A DNA stretch of 64,000 nt from Mesorhizobium sp. (GCA_004020315.1 SAQG01000008.1:1-64000), one strand, 5' to 3'; positions 45,837 to 54,715 are shown, counted from the first letter of the stretch. A program made the numbers and translations. Notes: generated by a model from the sequence alone, not told the origin.

Positions 45837-45853
45837 AATTGGTCTGACCTATT
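45837..45853. promoter_or_regulatory. GntR/FCD operator
   Basis: AATTGGTC-T-GACCTATT is a 17-bp dyad with 7 of 8 paired positions. Its core GGTC-N-GACC matches the FadR/FCD-type consensus TGGTCnGACCA. It lies in front of the GntR gene, which suggests autoregulation and control of the TRAP/idnD operon. A further TTGGTC follows at 45852. Confidence 0.65.
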
Positions 45854-45941
45854 GGTCGAAAACTGCCGCGAAAAAGGCGCAGAGTCAAGCAGCAGAGAAC
45901 GCCCTGGAACTCATTCGGCGATTCTGGCTGGGCAGCAACTC

Positions 45942-45972
45942 TTGACCTTCCAGCAACTGGAAGGCTTACCTC
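45942..45972 (+). promoter_or_regulatory. CueR/HmrR-type copper promoter
   Basis: TTGACC (45942-45947) and TACCTC (45967-45972) are separated by 19 bases that contain the dyad CCTTCC-N7-GGAAGG. An overlong 19-bp spacer with CCTTCC/GGAAGG arms is the signature of MerR-family copper regulators (CueR, HmrR), which untwist the promoter when Cu(I) is bound. It points towards the multicopper oxidase operon at 46144. The regulator gene itself is not in the window. The untranslated leader would be about 165 bases. Confidence 0.85.
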
Positions 45973-46143
45973 CGTGGTTTTCAAAGCGATGGCTCAAGCC
46001 GCCAAGACCATTTTTCGGGGTTTTCCAGCGGGAATGGCCGATGACGCGGCAACGTCCAAAGAGGCGGCCAAAACGTCCGCAGACGATCTGGAGAGGCAAT
46101 GCCAGACTAGGTCGTTGGAGAGCAAACCGACAGGAGTTCTGCA

Positions 46144-48144
46144 GTGTTCGTACAGCCCGTCGACTACTTCCTTGCAGTCTGGTTCGTTCTTGCGGGCCTC
46201 AGTACGGCTTATGTGGCGTGGGATCAGTTCCGCAACAATCCCGAACCCGTAGTGATGAAATGGGGCTTTATCCTGGTCACCCTCTATATGGGACCGCTGG
46301 GGCTGCTGATTTACGTGCTCGCCGACAAAGAGCCTCGGCCGGGCGAACACGAGGCATTCACGAAGCCGCTCTGGAAGCAAGGCGTCGGCTCGACGATCCA
46401 CTGCGTCGCCGGAGACGCCACCGGCATTATCCTCGCGGCGGCAATCACTGCCGCGCTTGGGCTGCCGATGTGGATCGATCTCATCGTTGAGTATGTTGCC
46501 GGGTTCGCCTTCGGCCTGTTCATCTTCCAGTCGCTGTTCATGAAATCGATGATGGGCGGCACTTATTGGGAGAATGTTCGCAAGAGCTTCATGCCGGAAT
46601 TCATCAGCATGAATTTCATGATGGCGGGCATGGCGCCGGTCATGAGCTTTCTGATGATGGGCAGCGACATGCGGGCCATGGAGCCGACCGAGCTTCTGTT
46701 CTGGGGCGTCATGTCGTTCGGCGTGATCGTTGGGTTCATCACCGCATATCCTGCCAATGTATGGATGGTGGCCCGTGGCCTGAAGCACGGGCTAATGACC
46801 GAACGCGAACCGGAGTTCGACAAGGCGAGGGAAGGCAGGCGCGAGCACGCATATAGCGGCGCGGAAGCCGGGAGGGAGGGCCACCACGCTTACGCGCGCC
46901 TCAACGAACACGCCAACCCTGGACATGGCGGCCCGGGCGGCAATCGCAGGGCCGGCGATCATGGATCCGGCCATGGCTCCTCCCACGGCAATGGGGGAGG
47001 CGGGTCGCGTGGTCCACATGGCGGTCACGGCATGGAGCCGGATGCAACCGTGCCGCAACTCGCGGCCTTCGGCGGAGTGTCCGTGCTTGCGCTGGCGCTT
47101 GGCATGATCGCTCCGGCCAATTGGGTGAACCTCACCCTCAGCGCGCGAGACGTCGGCGGCGCCATCATGCCGCCCGGCATGATCATGGACCGCGACACGC
47201 CGGCTGCAGCGATGCTGGACATGGCCGCCGTGCATCCTCGCCTGGTCACGGCCAGCCATGGCTTGGAGGTTCGCGGCGACCGGGAACTGAAACCCAGAAT
47301 AGAGAACGGGGTGAAGATGTTCGACCTTGAAACCTCGGTCATCCGCTGGGCGATCCTGCCGGACGTGAAAGTCGACGCCTATGCGATCAACAGTCAGGTT
47401 CCCGGCCCACGGCTGCATATCCGGCAAGGCGACCGGGTACGCATCAACGTCACGAACCGCCTGCCGGAGAGCACTACCATTCACTGGCACGGGTTGATCC
47501 TACCCAATGAAATGGATGGCCCGGCCGAGATCACCCAGGAGCCGATCCCGCCAGGCGGCAGCTACCGATACGAATTCACGGCGGACCAATCGGGGACCTA
47601 CTTCTATCATTCGCATGACCATGTCGACCGCCAGCAGGCGCTCGGACTCTACGGCGCGCTCATCATTGATCCCGCCAATCCCCAGGACGAGATTGCGGCC
47701 GACCACGACTATGTTATCCAGCTTCAGGAATGGCTGATGCGGGAGGGCCTGACTTTTCCGTCGATGCCGATGGACGGCGGGCAGCCGAATTATTTCACCA
47801 TCAACGGCCGCGCCTATCCGTCAACGGACACGATCAGGATGAAGGTCGGCGAAACTCTGAAAGTGCGCTTCATCGGCACCAACAATGGATTTGTCCACCC
47901 GATGCACATCCACGGCGGTCCATTCGAAGTTGTCGCCCGCGACGGCGAGACTATCCCGGAGTCGGCGCGATTCCTTGCCGATACCGTCAACGTCGGACCA
48001 GGGCAACGCTACGATGTCGTCTGGCAGGCACGTCGGCCCGGAAAATGGCTGATCCACTGCCATATTGGGCATCATACGACCAACAACAATGTCGAAGAGA
48101 AGGGCGGTGGCGGACTGATGGTCGTGATCGATGTGCAACCCTGA
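46144..48144 (+). CDS. DUF4396 membrane domain fused to multicopper oxidase
   Basis: This 666-residue protein starts with GTG after AGGAG. Residues 1 to about 215 form a membrane domain with 5-6 helices of the DUF4396 type (HCVAGDATGIILAAA, FGLFIFQSLFMKSMMGG). A His/Gly-rich linker follows (about 235-300, with repeated GHG/HGS units), then another helix near 305-325. The two-domain multicopper oxidase at about 390-666 has HWHG, HSHDH, HPMHIHG and HCHIGHHTTNNN as copper ligands. In the last motif the axial position of the type 1 copper is Asn rather than Met or Leu. It probably oxidises Cu(I) in the periplasm while anchored in the membrane. The copper promoter at 45942 drives it. Confidence 0.85.
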   Translation: MFVQPVDYFLAVWFVLAGLSTAYVAWDQFRNNPEPVVMKWGFILVTLYMGPLGLLIYVLADKEPRPGEHEAFTKPLWKQGVGSTIHCVAGDATGIILAAAITAALGLPMWIDLIVEYVAGFAFGLFIFQSLFMKSMMGGTYWENVRKSFMPEFISMNFMMAGMAPVMSFLMMGSDMRAMEPTELLFWGVMSFGVIVGFITAYPANVWMVARGLKHGLMTEREPEFDKAREGRREHAYSGAEAGREGHHAYARLNEHANPGHGGPGGNRRAGDHGSGHGSSHGNGGGGSRGPHGGHGMEPDATVPQLAAFGGVSVLALALGMIAPANWVNLTLSARDVGGAIMPPGMIMDRDTPAAAMLDMAAVHPRLVTASHGLEVRGDRELKPRIENGVKMFDLETSVIRWAILPDVKVDAYAINSQVPGPRLHIRQGDRVRINVTNRLPESTTIHWHGLILPNEMDGPAEITQEPIPPGGSYRYEFTADQSGTYFYHSHDHVDRQQALGLYGALIIDPANPQDEIAADHDYVIQLQEWLMREGLTFPSMPMDGGQPNYFTINGRAYPSTDTIRMKVGETLKVRFIGTNNGFVHPMHIHGGPFEVVARDGETIPESARFLADTVNVGPGQRYDVVWQARRPGKWLIHCHIGHHTTNNNVEEKGGGGLMVVIDVQP

Positions 48145-48170
48145 AGCCCGCTCCGCAAGGCGAAACGTAG

Positions 48171-48608
48171 ATGGATATCTTTGCCATCTATGGCGGCCTG
48201 TTTGCTATTGCCTTCGCTGCGGCGACCATCCTTCCGGCGCAGTCGGAGGCCGCCCTTGCAGGGCTCCTCGCTACGGGTTCCTTCTCGCCGGCAATGCTGG
48301 TTCTCGTCGCCAGCCTGGGCAACATCCTGGGTTCTGTGGTGAACTGGGCTCTTGGTCGAGGGCTCGAACGCTTCCGGGACGGGCCCTGGTTTCCGCTGCG
48401 TCCCGCAACGCTCAACCGCGCCACGAACTGGTATCACCGTTATGGAAGATGGTCGCTCTTGTTAAGCTGGATGCCGATCGTCGGCGACCCACTGACCGTG
48501 GTCGCTGGGGTTTTGCGCGAACCGCTATGGAGCTTTGTCGCAATCGTCGCCCTCGCGAAGGTCTCGCGTTATCTAGTTGTCGCCGGAGCGGTGCTCGGTC
48601 TGATGTGA
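48171..48608 (+). CDS. DedA/YqaA-like small membrane protein
   Basis: This 145-residue integral membrane protein has about four hydrophobic segments. SEAALAGLLATGSFSPAML, LGNILGSVVNWALGRG and WMPIVGDPLTVVAGVLR are the YqaA/VTT (DedA-superfamily) core, including the Gly-Asp-Pro re-entrant motif. Such proteins scramble or flip lipids or act as transporters; YqaA-like ones are frequent near heavy-metal genes. It starts 26 bp after the multicopper oxidase and belongs to the same copper-controlled unit. Confidence 0.78.
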   Translation: MDIFAIYGGLFAIAFAAATILPAQSEAALAGLLATGSFSPAMLVLVASLGNILGSVVNWALGRGLERFRDGPWFPLRPATLNRATNWYHRYGRWSLLLSWMPIVGDPLTVVAGVLREPLWSFVAIVALAKVSRYLVVAGAVLGLM

Positions 48609-48720
48609 AATCGAAATGCAGACATCGCAGCAGGCAATTGCGTTCACTTTTGGTTGCATCGCAACAAACTGTACGCACGCGAACTTGACAAATCATGCGA
48701 ACAATTGTCCCAAGGACGCG

Positions 48721-49119
48721 ATGACGAATGTTGGTCGAATCTCGATCTTGGGAAACATACCGCTCCGAGCAATTCTGGCGGTTGTGTTCCTGGTCATGTC
48801 GGCTCTTCAGCCGGGTCTATTCGCCACAGCCAATGCCACGGGTTTTCACGCCGGGGTGCATGTGCAGCCCGAGGCACCTGCACACGACATGAGCGATCAC
48901 GGCGCCACGGCGGACGACGCTGACACGTCGGAGCATCATCACGGCGACAAGCAATCCTCCGACAAGACCTGCGAAGTCCATTGCGCACCAGCAAATGCGG
49001 TGCCGGTCGACTGCCCTGACCTGGAGCATGTTGTCTCCCGCTGCTTTGCGTCCGTCGTTGCCGTTACTTTGCCGCTTGGCGAATACGCAGCGCTCATAAG
49101 GCCCCCCAAACACATCTGA
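48721..49119 (+). CDS. His/Cys-rich exported protein, probably copper-binding
   Basis: This 132-residue protein has an N-terminal hydrophobic signal (about residues 10-40), then an exported part rich in His, Asp and Cys. It includes SEHHHGDK, KTCEVHC and a second cysteine pair further on (DCPDL, SRCFA). The composition suits periplasmic copper binding, and it resembles the small DUF2946-like proteins of copper islands, but no specific family is certain. The ATG at 48721 follows AAGGACG; an earlier frame from 48616 has no good ribosome site. A TTGACA sequence 35 bp upstream may give it a promoter of its own. Confidence 0.62.
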   Translation: MTNVGRISILGNIPLRAILAVVFLVMSALQPGLFATANATGFHAGVHVQPEAPAHDMSDHGATADDADTSEHHHGDKQSSDKTCEVHCAPANAVPVDCPDLEHVVSRCFASVVAVTLPLGEYAALIRPPKHI

Positions 49120-49207
49120 ACTGACGCGCCCTCTTCGGGCTTCGCGCGCTGCGTCGGGGAATCCGTTCCCGCGCGGCCAAACGCACACGTCATGCTTCAG
49201 GTCTGCA

Positions 49208-49438
49208 ATGAAAATCGCAAGCTCCGCGATGCTCGCATCGCTGTTAGTTGCCGGATGTGCGGCAACCACGCCGCCGGACATCCTTCCCACCTTCAATCCG
49301 GCCGATCCCGCAATGGGCGTCCGTGATGCGCACTACCATCCGGTTGTCGTCTATAGCCATCGGGAGCCAGTGGATCCGCAGAATTGGCGGCGTCTCAATG
49401 AAGAACGCTCCCCTGCGAGCCCGGGAGCCGGATCATGA
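49208..49438 (+). CDS. small lipoprotein
   Basis: This 76-residue protein has a lipoprotein signal (LLVAGCAAT, cysteine at residue 17). The mature part contains DAHYHPVVVYSHREP, which could bind metal through its two histidines and a nearby third. Its stop overlaps the start of the TolC-like gene (ATGA at 49435), so it is translated with it. Small lipoproteins of this kind are often seen in front of copper-efflux outer-membrane genes; its exact role is unknown. Confidence 0.72.
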   Translation: MKIASSAMLASLLVAGCAATTPPDILPTFNPADPAMGVRDAHYHPVVVYSHREPVDPQNWRRLNEERSPASPGAGS

Positions 49439-50892
49439 AGCGCCGGCTCCTGACCATGGCTGCGGTGGTAACCATCCCGCTGATCGCTGCCGGATGCACG
49501 ACCAGCGGGGCCCTCGATGGCATCTCAGCCCCCATGGCCGGCTTCACGACAGTCGCGGCGCGTGCCGAATCCGTGACCGGCAAGCAAACCGTGTGGGTGC
49601 AGTCCAGCGAGGAAGCGCGGACGGTCTCGGAGCGCGTGAAGGGGCTCGTCCAGAAGAAGACAATCGGTCCGGACACCGCGGTGCAGGTCGCCTTGCTCAA
49701 CAACAAGGGCCTGCAGGCGGCCTACGCCGAGATCGGCTTGTCGGCGGCCGACATGTGGCAGGAAACGATACTCGTCAATCCGACGATCTCTGTCGGCATG
49801 ATCGGTGTCGATCCCGTGCGGACGATTGAAGGTGCGGTGGTCAGCAACATCCTTGCGCTGGCGACCCACAAGCGGCGCGTCGCAGTCGCGGACGCACGTT
49901 TCCGTCAGGCCCAGCTCCGCGCCGCCGAAGAAACGCTACGACTGGCCGCGGACACGCGACGGGCCTGGATCAATGCTGTCTCGGCCTGGGAGAGCGTTTC
50001 CTATTTGAACAAGGCGCAAGCCGCTGCCGACGCTGCCTCCGAACTCGCTCAAAAACTTGGAGAGACGGGCGCCTTCACAAAGACCGGCCAAGCCCGAGAA
50101 CACGTCTTTTATGCCGAGATCACCGGTCAGGCGGCGGAGGCGCAGCTCGCCGCCCGCACCGCCAAGGAAGAGCTTACTCGGCTGATGGGTCTATGGGGAC
50201 CGGACGTCGATTACTCGGTCCCCAACACGCTTCCAGCATTGCCGAAAGGCGCCAAGGCCAAACGCGCGATCGAGGCGGAGGCGTTAAGAAATCGCGTCGA
50301 CCTCGAGATCGCGAAACTTGAGCTGGAAGCGCTGGCGAAATCCTACGGTCTGACCGAGGCGACCCGCTACGTCAGCGATCTGGAACTGCTTTCCGGCGTG
50401 GAGGTGGAACGCGAGGAGGCGGAGGAGGGCGGAACGGAGACGAGTGTCTCACCCACTCTCGAGCTCGAGTTCGTCATTCCGATTTTCGACACCGGCAAGG
50501 CCCGCATGCGCAAGGCCGAGCTTGCTTACATGCAAGCCGCAAACCGGATCGCGGAAAAGGCGGTCAACATTCGGTCGGAGGCTAGGTCCGCCTATGATGC
50601 CTATCGTTCGACCTACGACATTGCCCGGCACTATCGGAACAATGTCGTACCGCTGCGAACAAAGATAGAGGCGGAGTCGCTCCTCACCTACAACGGCATG
50701 ATCACCAACACGTTCGAGCTGCTGGCGGACACACGTGCGAAAATCAGCTCGATCATGCTTTCCCTCAATGCCAAGCGCAATTTCTGGCTGGCCGACGTCA
50801 ACCTCGGAACCGCCATCCACGGTGGCGGCGCAAGCTCGCCCGGGGGCGGCGACGCACCGGCAGCAGCCGAAGCGGGCGCCGAAGGCCACTGA
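49435..50892 (+). CDS. TolC-like outer-membrane efflux lipoprotein
   Basis: This 485-residue outer-membrane factor has a lipobox (LIAAGCTTS). The two-fold repeated coiled-coil/beta architecture of the TolC/CusC family covers about residues 70-460; helical arms have SAADMWQETILVNPT and FVIPIFDTGKARMRKAELAY as repeat anchors. The final stretch is low-complexity Gly/Ala. In a copper island it would form the outer-membrane duct for metal export, but no CusA/CusB partner is present in the window. Confidence 0.85.
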   Translation: MKRRLLTMAAVVTIPLIAAGCTTSGALDGISAPMAGFTTVAARAESVTGKQTVWVQSSEEARTVSERVKGLVQKKTIGPDTAVQVALLNNKGLQAAYAEIGLSAADMWQETILVNPTISVGMIGVDPVRTIEGAVVSNILALATHKRRVAVADARFRQAQLRAAEETLRLAADTRRAWINAVSAWESVSYLNKAQAAADAASELAQKLGETGAFTKTGQAREHVFYAEITGQAAEAQLAARTAKEELTRLMGLWGPDVDYSVPNTLPALPKGAKAKRAIEAEALRNRVDLEIAKLELEALAKSYGLTEATRYVSDLELLSGVEVEREEAEEGGTETSVSPTLELEFVIPIFDTGKARMRKAELAYMQAANRIAEKAVNIRSEARSAYDAYRSTYDIARHYRNNVVPLRTKIEAESLLTYNGMITNTFELLADTRAKISSIMLSLNAKRNFWLADVNLGTAIHGGGASSPGGGDAPAAAEAGAEGH

Positions 50893-50908
50893 ACTCAAGG
50901 AGAAGACA

Positions 50909-52267
50909 ATGCTTTCAAGACGTCAGTTGCTAGGCGCGGGGGCCCTGCTCGCCGGGGCCACTGCATGGACCAAAACCTCCGCGATGGGGCTGCCCGACGC
51001 TCCAATCATGGAATCTCCCGACATGCAGCCTCCGATTTTCCCGACGAGCGGACCGGACTACCAGCCGGTCGTGACGCTCAACGGCTGGACCCTTCCGCAT
51101 CGCATGAACAACGGCGTGAAGGAATTTCACCTTGTCGCCGAGCCGGTCGAACGGGAACTGGCGTCCGGCTCGACGGCATATCTCTGGGGCTACAACGGTC
51201 AATCGCCGGGTCCCACGATTGAGGCGGTCGATGGCGATCGCGTCCGCATCTTCGTAACAAATAAGCTGCCCGAGCACACGACGATCCATTGGCACGGCAT
51301 GATCCTGCCCAACGGCATGGACGGCGTGACCGGTCTTACCCAGCCTGGAATCCCGCCCGGCAAGACCTTCGTCTACGAGTTCGACCTCGTGAAGAGCGGC
51401 ACATTCATGTACCACCCGCACGCCGACGAAATGGTCCAGATGGCCATGGGCATGATGGGCTTCTTCGTCATTCACCCCAAAGACCCGAAATTCATGCGCG
51501 TGGACCGCGATTTCGTGTTCCTGCTGAACGCCTTCGACATCGAGCCGGGGTCGTACGTCCCGCGCATCATGGAGATGACGGATTTCAATCTCTGGGCATG
51601 GAACAGCCGCGTCTTTCCGGGGATCAGCCATCTTCCAGTGGCGAAAAACGACCGGGTCAGGGTCCGCGTGGGCAACCTGACCATGACCAATCATCCGATC
51701 CACATGCATGGCTACGACTTCGAGGTGACCTGCACCGATGGCGGCTGGATCCGGCCGGAGGCCCGATGGCCGGAGGTGTCGATCGATATCCCGGTCGGCG
51801 CCATGCGGGCATATGAGTTCGAAGCCAAATACGAGGGCGACTGGGCGATCCATTGCCACAAGTCGCACCACACAATGAATGCGATGGGCCACGACGTGCC
51901 CACGTTTATCGGCGTCGACAACTCGAAGGTCACCGACAAAATCCGCCGAGTCCAGCCCGAATACATGGCCATGGGCGACCGCGGTATGGCCGACATGGGC
52001 GAGATGGAGATGCCACTGCCCGACAACACGATTCCGATGATGACCGGCTGGGGCCAATTCGGCGCCATCGAGATGGGCGGGATGTTCTCGGTCGTGAAGG
52101 TTCGCGAGGGCCTGGCGTCGAACGATTATGCCGATCCGGGCTGGTACCAGCACCCGGAGGGAACCGTGGCTTACGAGTGGAATGGGGATGTCCCCGCTCC
52201 GACGAAATCAGGCGACGCAAAAACGATGGCCCCGGCAACGCACGGCGGTCACGGCAAACAGGGATGA
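50909..52267 (+). CDS. Tat-exported two-domain multicopper oxidase
   Basis: This 452-residue copper oxidase has a twin-arginine signal (SRRQLLGAGALLAG). Copper ligands are HWHG, YHPHADE, HPIHMHG and HCHKSHHTMNAM. The type 1 axial position is Met, in contrast to the Asn of the fused oxidase encoded upstream. The C-terminal third is Met/His-rich (MADMGEMEMP, HGGHGK) and may scavenge copper like the Met-rich loops of CueO and PcoA. It follows the TolC-like gene by 16 bp with AAGGAGA upstream. It would protect the periplasm by oxidising Cu(I). Confidence 0.9.
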   Translation: MLSRRQLLGAGALLAGATAWTKTSAMGLPDAPIMESPDMQPPIFPTSGPDYQPVVTLNGWTLPHRMNNGVKEFHLVAEPVERELASGSTAYLWGYNGQSPGPTIEAVDGDRVRIFVTNKLPEHTTIHWHGMILPNGMDGVTGLTQPGIPPGKTFVYEFDLVKSGTFMYHPHADEMVQMAMGMMGFFVIHPKDPKFMRVDRDFVFLLNAFDIEPGSYVPRIMEMTDFNLWAWNSRVFPGISHLPVAKNDRVRVRVGNLTMTNHPIHMHGYDFEVTCTDGGWIRPEARWPEVSIDIPVGAMRAYEFEAKYEGDWAIHCHKSHHTMNAMGHDVPTFIGVDNSKVTDKIRRVQPEYMAMGDRGMADMGEMEMPLPDNTIPMMTGWGQFGAIEMGGMFSVVKVREGLASNDYADPGWYQHPEGTVAYEWNGDVPAPTKSGDAKTMAPATHGGHGKQG

Positions 52268-52310
52268 GAATCCGAAACCCCTCAACCTCAACAACGACAG
52301 AAAGTGCAGC

Positions 52311-52799
52311 ATGAAAAATGTAATCGCAGCGGCCGTTTTGATGGCGGTCAGTTCGGGAGCAGCTCTTGCCGGTGGAACGCATGCCGGAGGCCATGGCGAC
52401 AAAGCCGCCACGATGCCGATCGGCAGCCCTGGCGAGGCTGGCAAGGCAAAGCGGACTGTCAACATCTCGATGTCGGAGAAAGACGACGGGAAGATGTTGT
52501 TCCAACCGGCCGTGCTCAAGGTGAAGAAGGGCGAGACCGTTCGCCTGAAGTTCGTCAACAAGGGTCAAGTCGACCACGAATTCGTTATGGACGTCCATGA
52601 GGGGATCATGGAGCACAAGGCGCTGATGGAGAAGTTCCCCGAAATGGAGCACGCCGATCCCAACTCGATCCGACTGGCGCCCGGCGCCAGAGGCGAGATC
52701 ATCTGGACGTTCGCCAATGCCGGCGAATTCGGCTTCGCCTGCCTGGTTCCGGGTCACTATGATTCCGGCATGAAGGGCGACATCACCGTCGCCAACTGA
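52311..52799 (+). CDS. periplasmic cupredoxin
   Basis: This 162-residue exported blue-copper-type protein has a signal peptide ending in ALA-G and a short His-rich N-terminus (GGTHAGGHGDK). The cupredoxin fold supplies the ligand set His in DHEFV and Cys-His-Met in CLVPGHYDSGM. It probably carries electrons or copper between the multicopper oxidases and the cytochromes of the island. It lies 43 bp after the oxidase gene and 26 bp before the CusF-like gene. Confidence 0.88.
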   Translation: MKNVIAAAVLMAVSSGAALAGGTHAGGHGDKAATMPIGSPGEAGKAKRTVNISMSEKDDGKMLFQPAVLKVKKGETVRLKFVNKGQVDHEFVMDVHEGIMEHKALMEKFPEMEHADPNSIRLAPGARGEIIWTFANAGEFGFACLVPGHYDSGMKGDITVAN

Positions 52800-52825
52800 C
52801 CGACAAACCGCAAAGGAAGCAAATC

Positions 52826-53110
52826 ATGACACTATTGGTAAAGACACTCTCGACGCTCGCGCTCGCGCTCGCCATCGGCGGGAGCGCGCTGGCGCAGGAA
52901 TACGTGAAGGGCGAAGTCGTCAAGGTCGACGCCAAGCAGAAAAAACTGACGATCAAACACGAGCCGCTGACCAATCTCGACATGCCCGCGATGACGATGG
53001 TGTTCGTCGTTGCGGAGCAGGGCATGCTCGATGAGGTCAAAACGGGTCAGGCGATCGAGTTCAAAGCCGACCGCATCAACGGACGCATCACGGTCACCGG
53101 CATCAAGTGA
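52826..53110 (+). CDS. CusF-like periplasmic copper-binding protein
   Basis: This 94-residue protein has a signal peptide ending in ALA-Q. The small OB-fold carries KHEPLTNLDMPAMTMVF, the Cu(I)-binding strand of CusF. The His and the two Met ligands are kept, but the Trp that shields Cu(I) in E. coli CusF is replaced by Met. It would deliver Cu(I) to an exporter. The start follows AAAGGAAG. Confidence 0.87.
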   Translation: MTLLVKTLSTLALALAIGGSALAQEYVKGEVVKVDAKQKKLTIKHEPLTNLDMPAMTMVFVVAEQGMLDEVKTGQAIEFKADRINGRITVTGIK

Positions 53111-53332
53111 TCCGGGACCAGCGCCGCGGATCGAAAAACCAATCCGATGTCGGAAAATTTCGCAGGCAGTCCAGGCGGCCGATATCGGAACAAGGCGGCG
53201 CAATCGCGCGGCCCTGCTCCGCGCCGGGTCAGACGGCGGGCTGGGCTGCGCAGACTTGTCCGATGCACCGCAATCCCGGTCCTGATATCATGCCCGTCAT
53301 GATGCTAAGGGCGAAGTTGGAGGCGACGAGAG

Positions 53333-54193
53333 ATGAGACAACTCCTGGGAATTCTGGTCGCGAGTCTGATTGCGGCGACGTCGACCGGATCGGCTGCAGG
53401 AGCCGAGGCCGTCTCGGTTTCGCAGCTGAAGGAGCATACCCACATCCATGGGCTGGCCGTAGACAGGGAGAATTCCGGCAAGCTCCTGATAGCGACCCAC
53501 CACGGACTCTTTCGCGCCGGGTCGGACGGAAAGGCAGAGCTCATTTCGCCGGTGCAGGATTTTATGGGATTCACGCCGGACCCATCCGACCCGAGGTCGC
53601 TCTACGCCAGCGGGCACCCGGCGGGTGGGGGCAATCTCGGGTTCATCGCCTCAGCCGACAACGGCGTTACCTGGAATCAGGTTTCGCCGGGGGCAGACGG
53701 CCCGGTCGACTTTCACCAGATGACAGTCAGCTCGGCCGATCCCCACGTTCTCTACGGCGCCTACGGCGCGCTACAGGTAAGCCGCGATGCCGGGAAGACA
53801 TGGTCGGTGGTTGGACTGCTGCCTGAAAAGCTGATCGACCTCGCCGCATCGGCAAAGGACGCCGACACGATTTACGCCGCGACTGAAGGAGGCCTGTCGG
53901 TCAGCAGGAACGGGGGCCTGATCTGGGAAACGGTCGTCGATGGTGCGCCAGTCAGTCTCGTTGAGGTGACGGCCGACGGTTCCGTCTACGCGTTCGTGGT
54001 GGGACGCGGACTTGTCTGGTCCGCGGAGGCTGCTCTGAACTTCGCGCCTCTTTCCAGCGGCTTGAGTGACCGAATCCTGCTGCATCTCGCGGTCGACCCG
54101 GCCGACAAGGATCGGATATTCGTGGCGTCTCACCAAGGTGACATCCTGGCCAGCACCGATGGCGGCGTCAACTGGACCGAACTCGGTCGTTGA
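53333..54193 (+). CDS. exported BNR-repeat/sialidase-like propeller protein
   Basis: This 286-residue protein has a signal peptide (about residues 1-23) and several Asp-box repeats: SADNGVTWNQV, SRDAGKTWSVV, SRNGGLIWETV and STDGGVNWTEL. These form a beta-propeller of the kind annotated as F510_1955-type glycosyl hydrolase in copper islands. Enzymatic activity is not evident and a metal- or partner-binding scaffold is as likely. GGAGG precedes the start. An unassigned 222-bp gap separates it from the CusF-like gene. Confidence 0.82.
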   Translation: MRQLLGILVASLIAATSTGSAAGAEAVSVSQLKEHTHIHGLAVDRENSGKLLIATHHGLFRAGSDGKAELISPVQDFMGFTPDPSDPRSLYASGHPAGGGNLGFIASADNGVTWNQVSPGADGPVDFHQMTVSSADPHVLYGAYGALQVSRDAGKTWSVVGLLPEKLIDLAASAKDADTIYAATEGGLSVSRNGGLIWETVVDGAPVSLVEVTADGSVYAFVVGRGLVWSAEAALNFAPLSSGLSDRILLHLAVDPADKDRIFVASHQGDILASTDGGVNWTELGR

Positions 54194-54205
54194 TGCGGTG
54201 ACACA

Positions 54206-54696
54206 GTGGATCGTAGGGTGACTGGAAAGCTGGCGCTTGTGCTTGCGCTCGCCGCCTTGGTGGCGGTCTGCGTGGTTCTTGTTTTCGGCGGCAAGTCGGG
54301 CGGGATCCTCAAGCCAGACGATGCCCCTATGATCGCGCGCGGCGAGGCCGTTTACATGGCGCATTGCGCCTCTTGCCATGGCAAGAACCTCGAAGTCAAC
54401 CGGGCTGGAAAGCGCAGGACAAAGATGGATTTCTTCCGGCCCCGCCACACGACGAAAGCGGTCATACCTGGCACCACCCGGACACACTGCTGTTCAGGAT
54501 AACGAAACTCGGCGTCGCCGAAGCCGCCAACCTCAAGGATTACAAAACGCGGATGCCAGCTTTCGGAGGAATCCTGACCGACGTCGATATCATCGCGGCT
54601 TTGTCCTATATCAAGTCGCGCTGGCCGGACGACATCCGCCGTCGCCACGACCAACTGAACCGCGTCTTCGCGCGGCGGGAGTCGTCCGCACGATGA
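54206..54696 (+). pseudogene. frameshifted membrane-anchored cytochrome c
   Basis: An N-terminal helix (about residues 8-30) and a haem site CASCH near residue 55 are read from 54206 in one frame. Just after HGKNLE, near 54393-54400, the family sequence continues in the next frame as [20 protein letters not shown] and on to [11 protein letters not shown] (axial Met) and the stop at 54694. Left in its first frame the protein ends at 54502 with unrelated residues. One missing base explains this. The rest is well conserved, so the change is either recent or a sequencing error. The start may be GTG 54206 or GTG 54218. Confidence 0.82.
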
Positions 54697-54715
54697 GCCG
54701 CATTGTGGCGGCACC

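Noticed and set aside
45989..46252. Ala-rich frame in the leader of the copper operon
   Set aside because: It overlaps the start of the oxidase gene, has no ribosome site and no family motif; a leader peptide cannot be excluded but is not supported.
49435..53110. A complete CusCFBA efflux system
   Set aside because: Only a TolC-like channel and a CusF-like protein are present; no RND pump or adaptor gene is found nearby.
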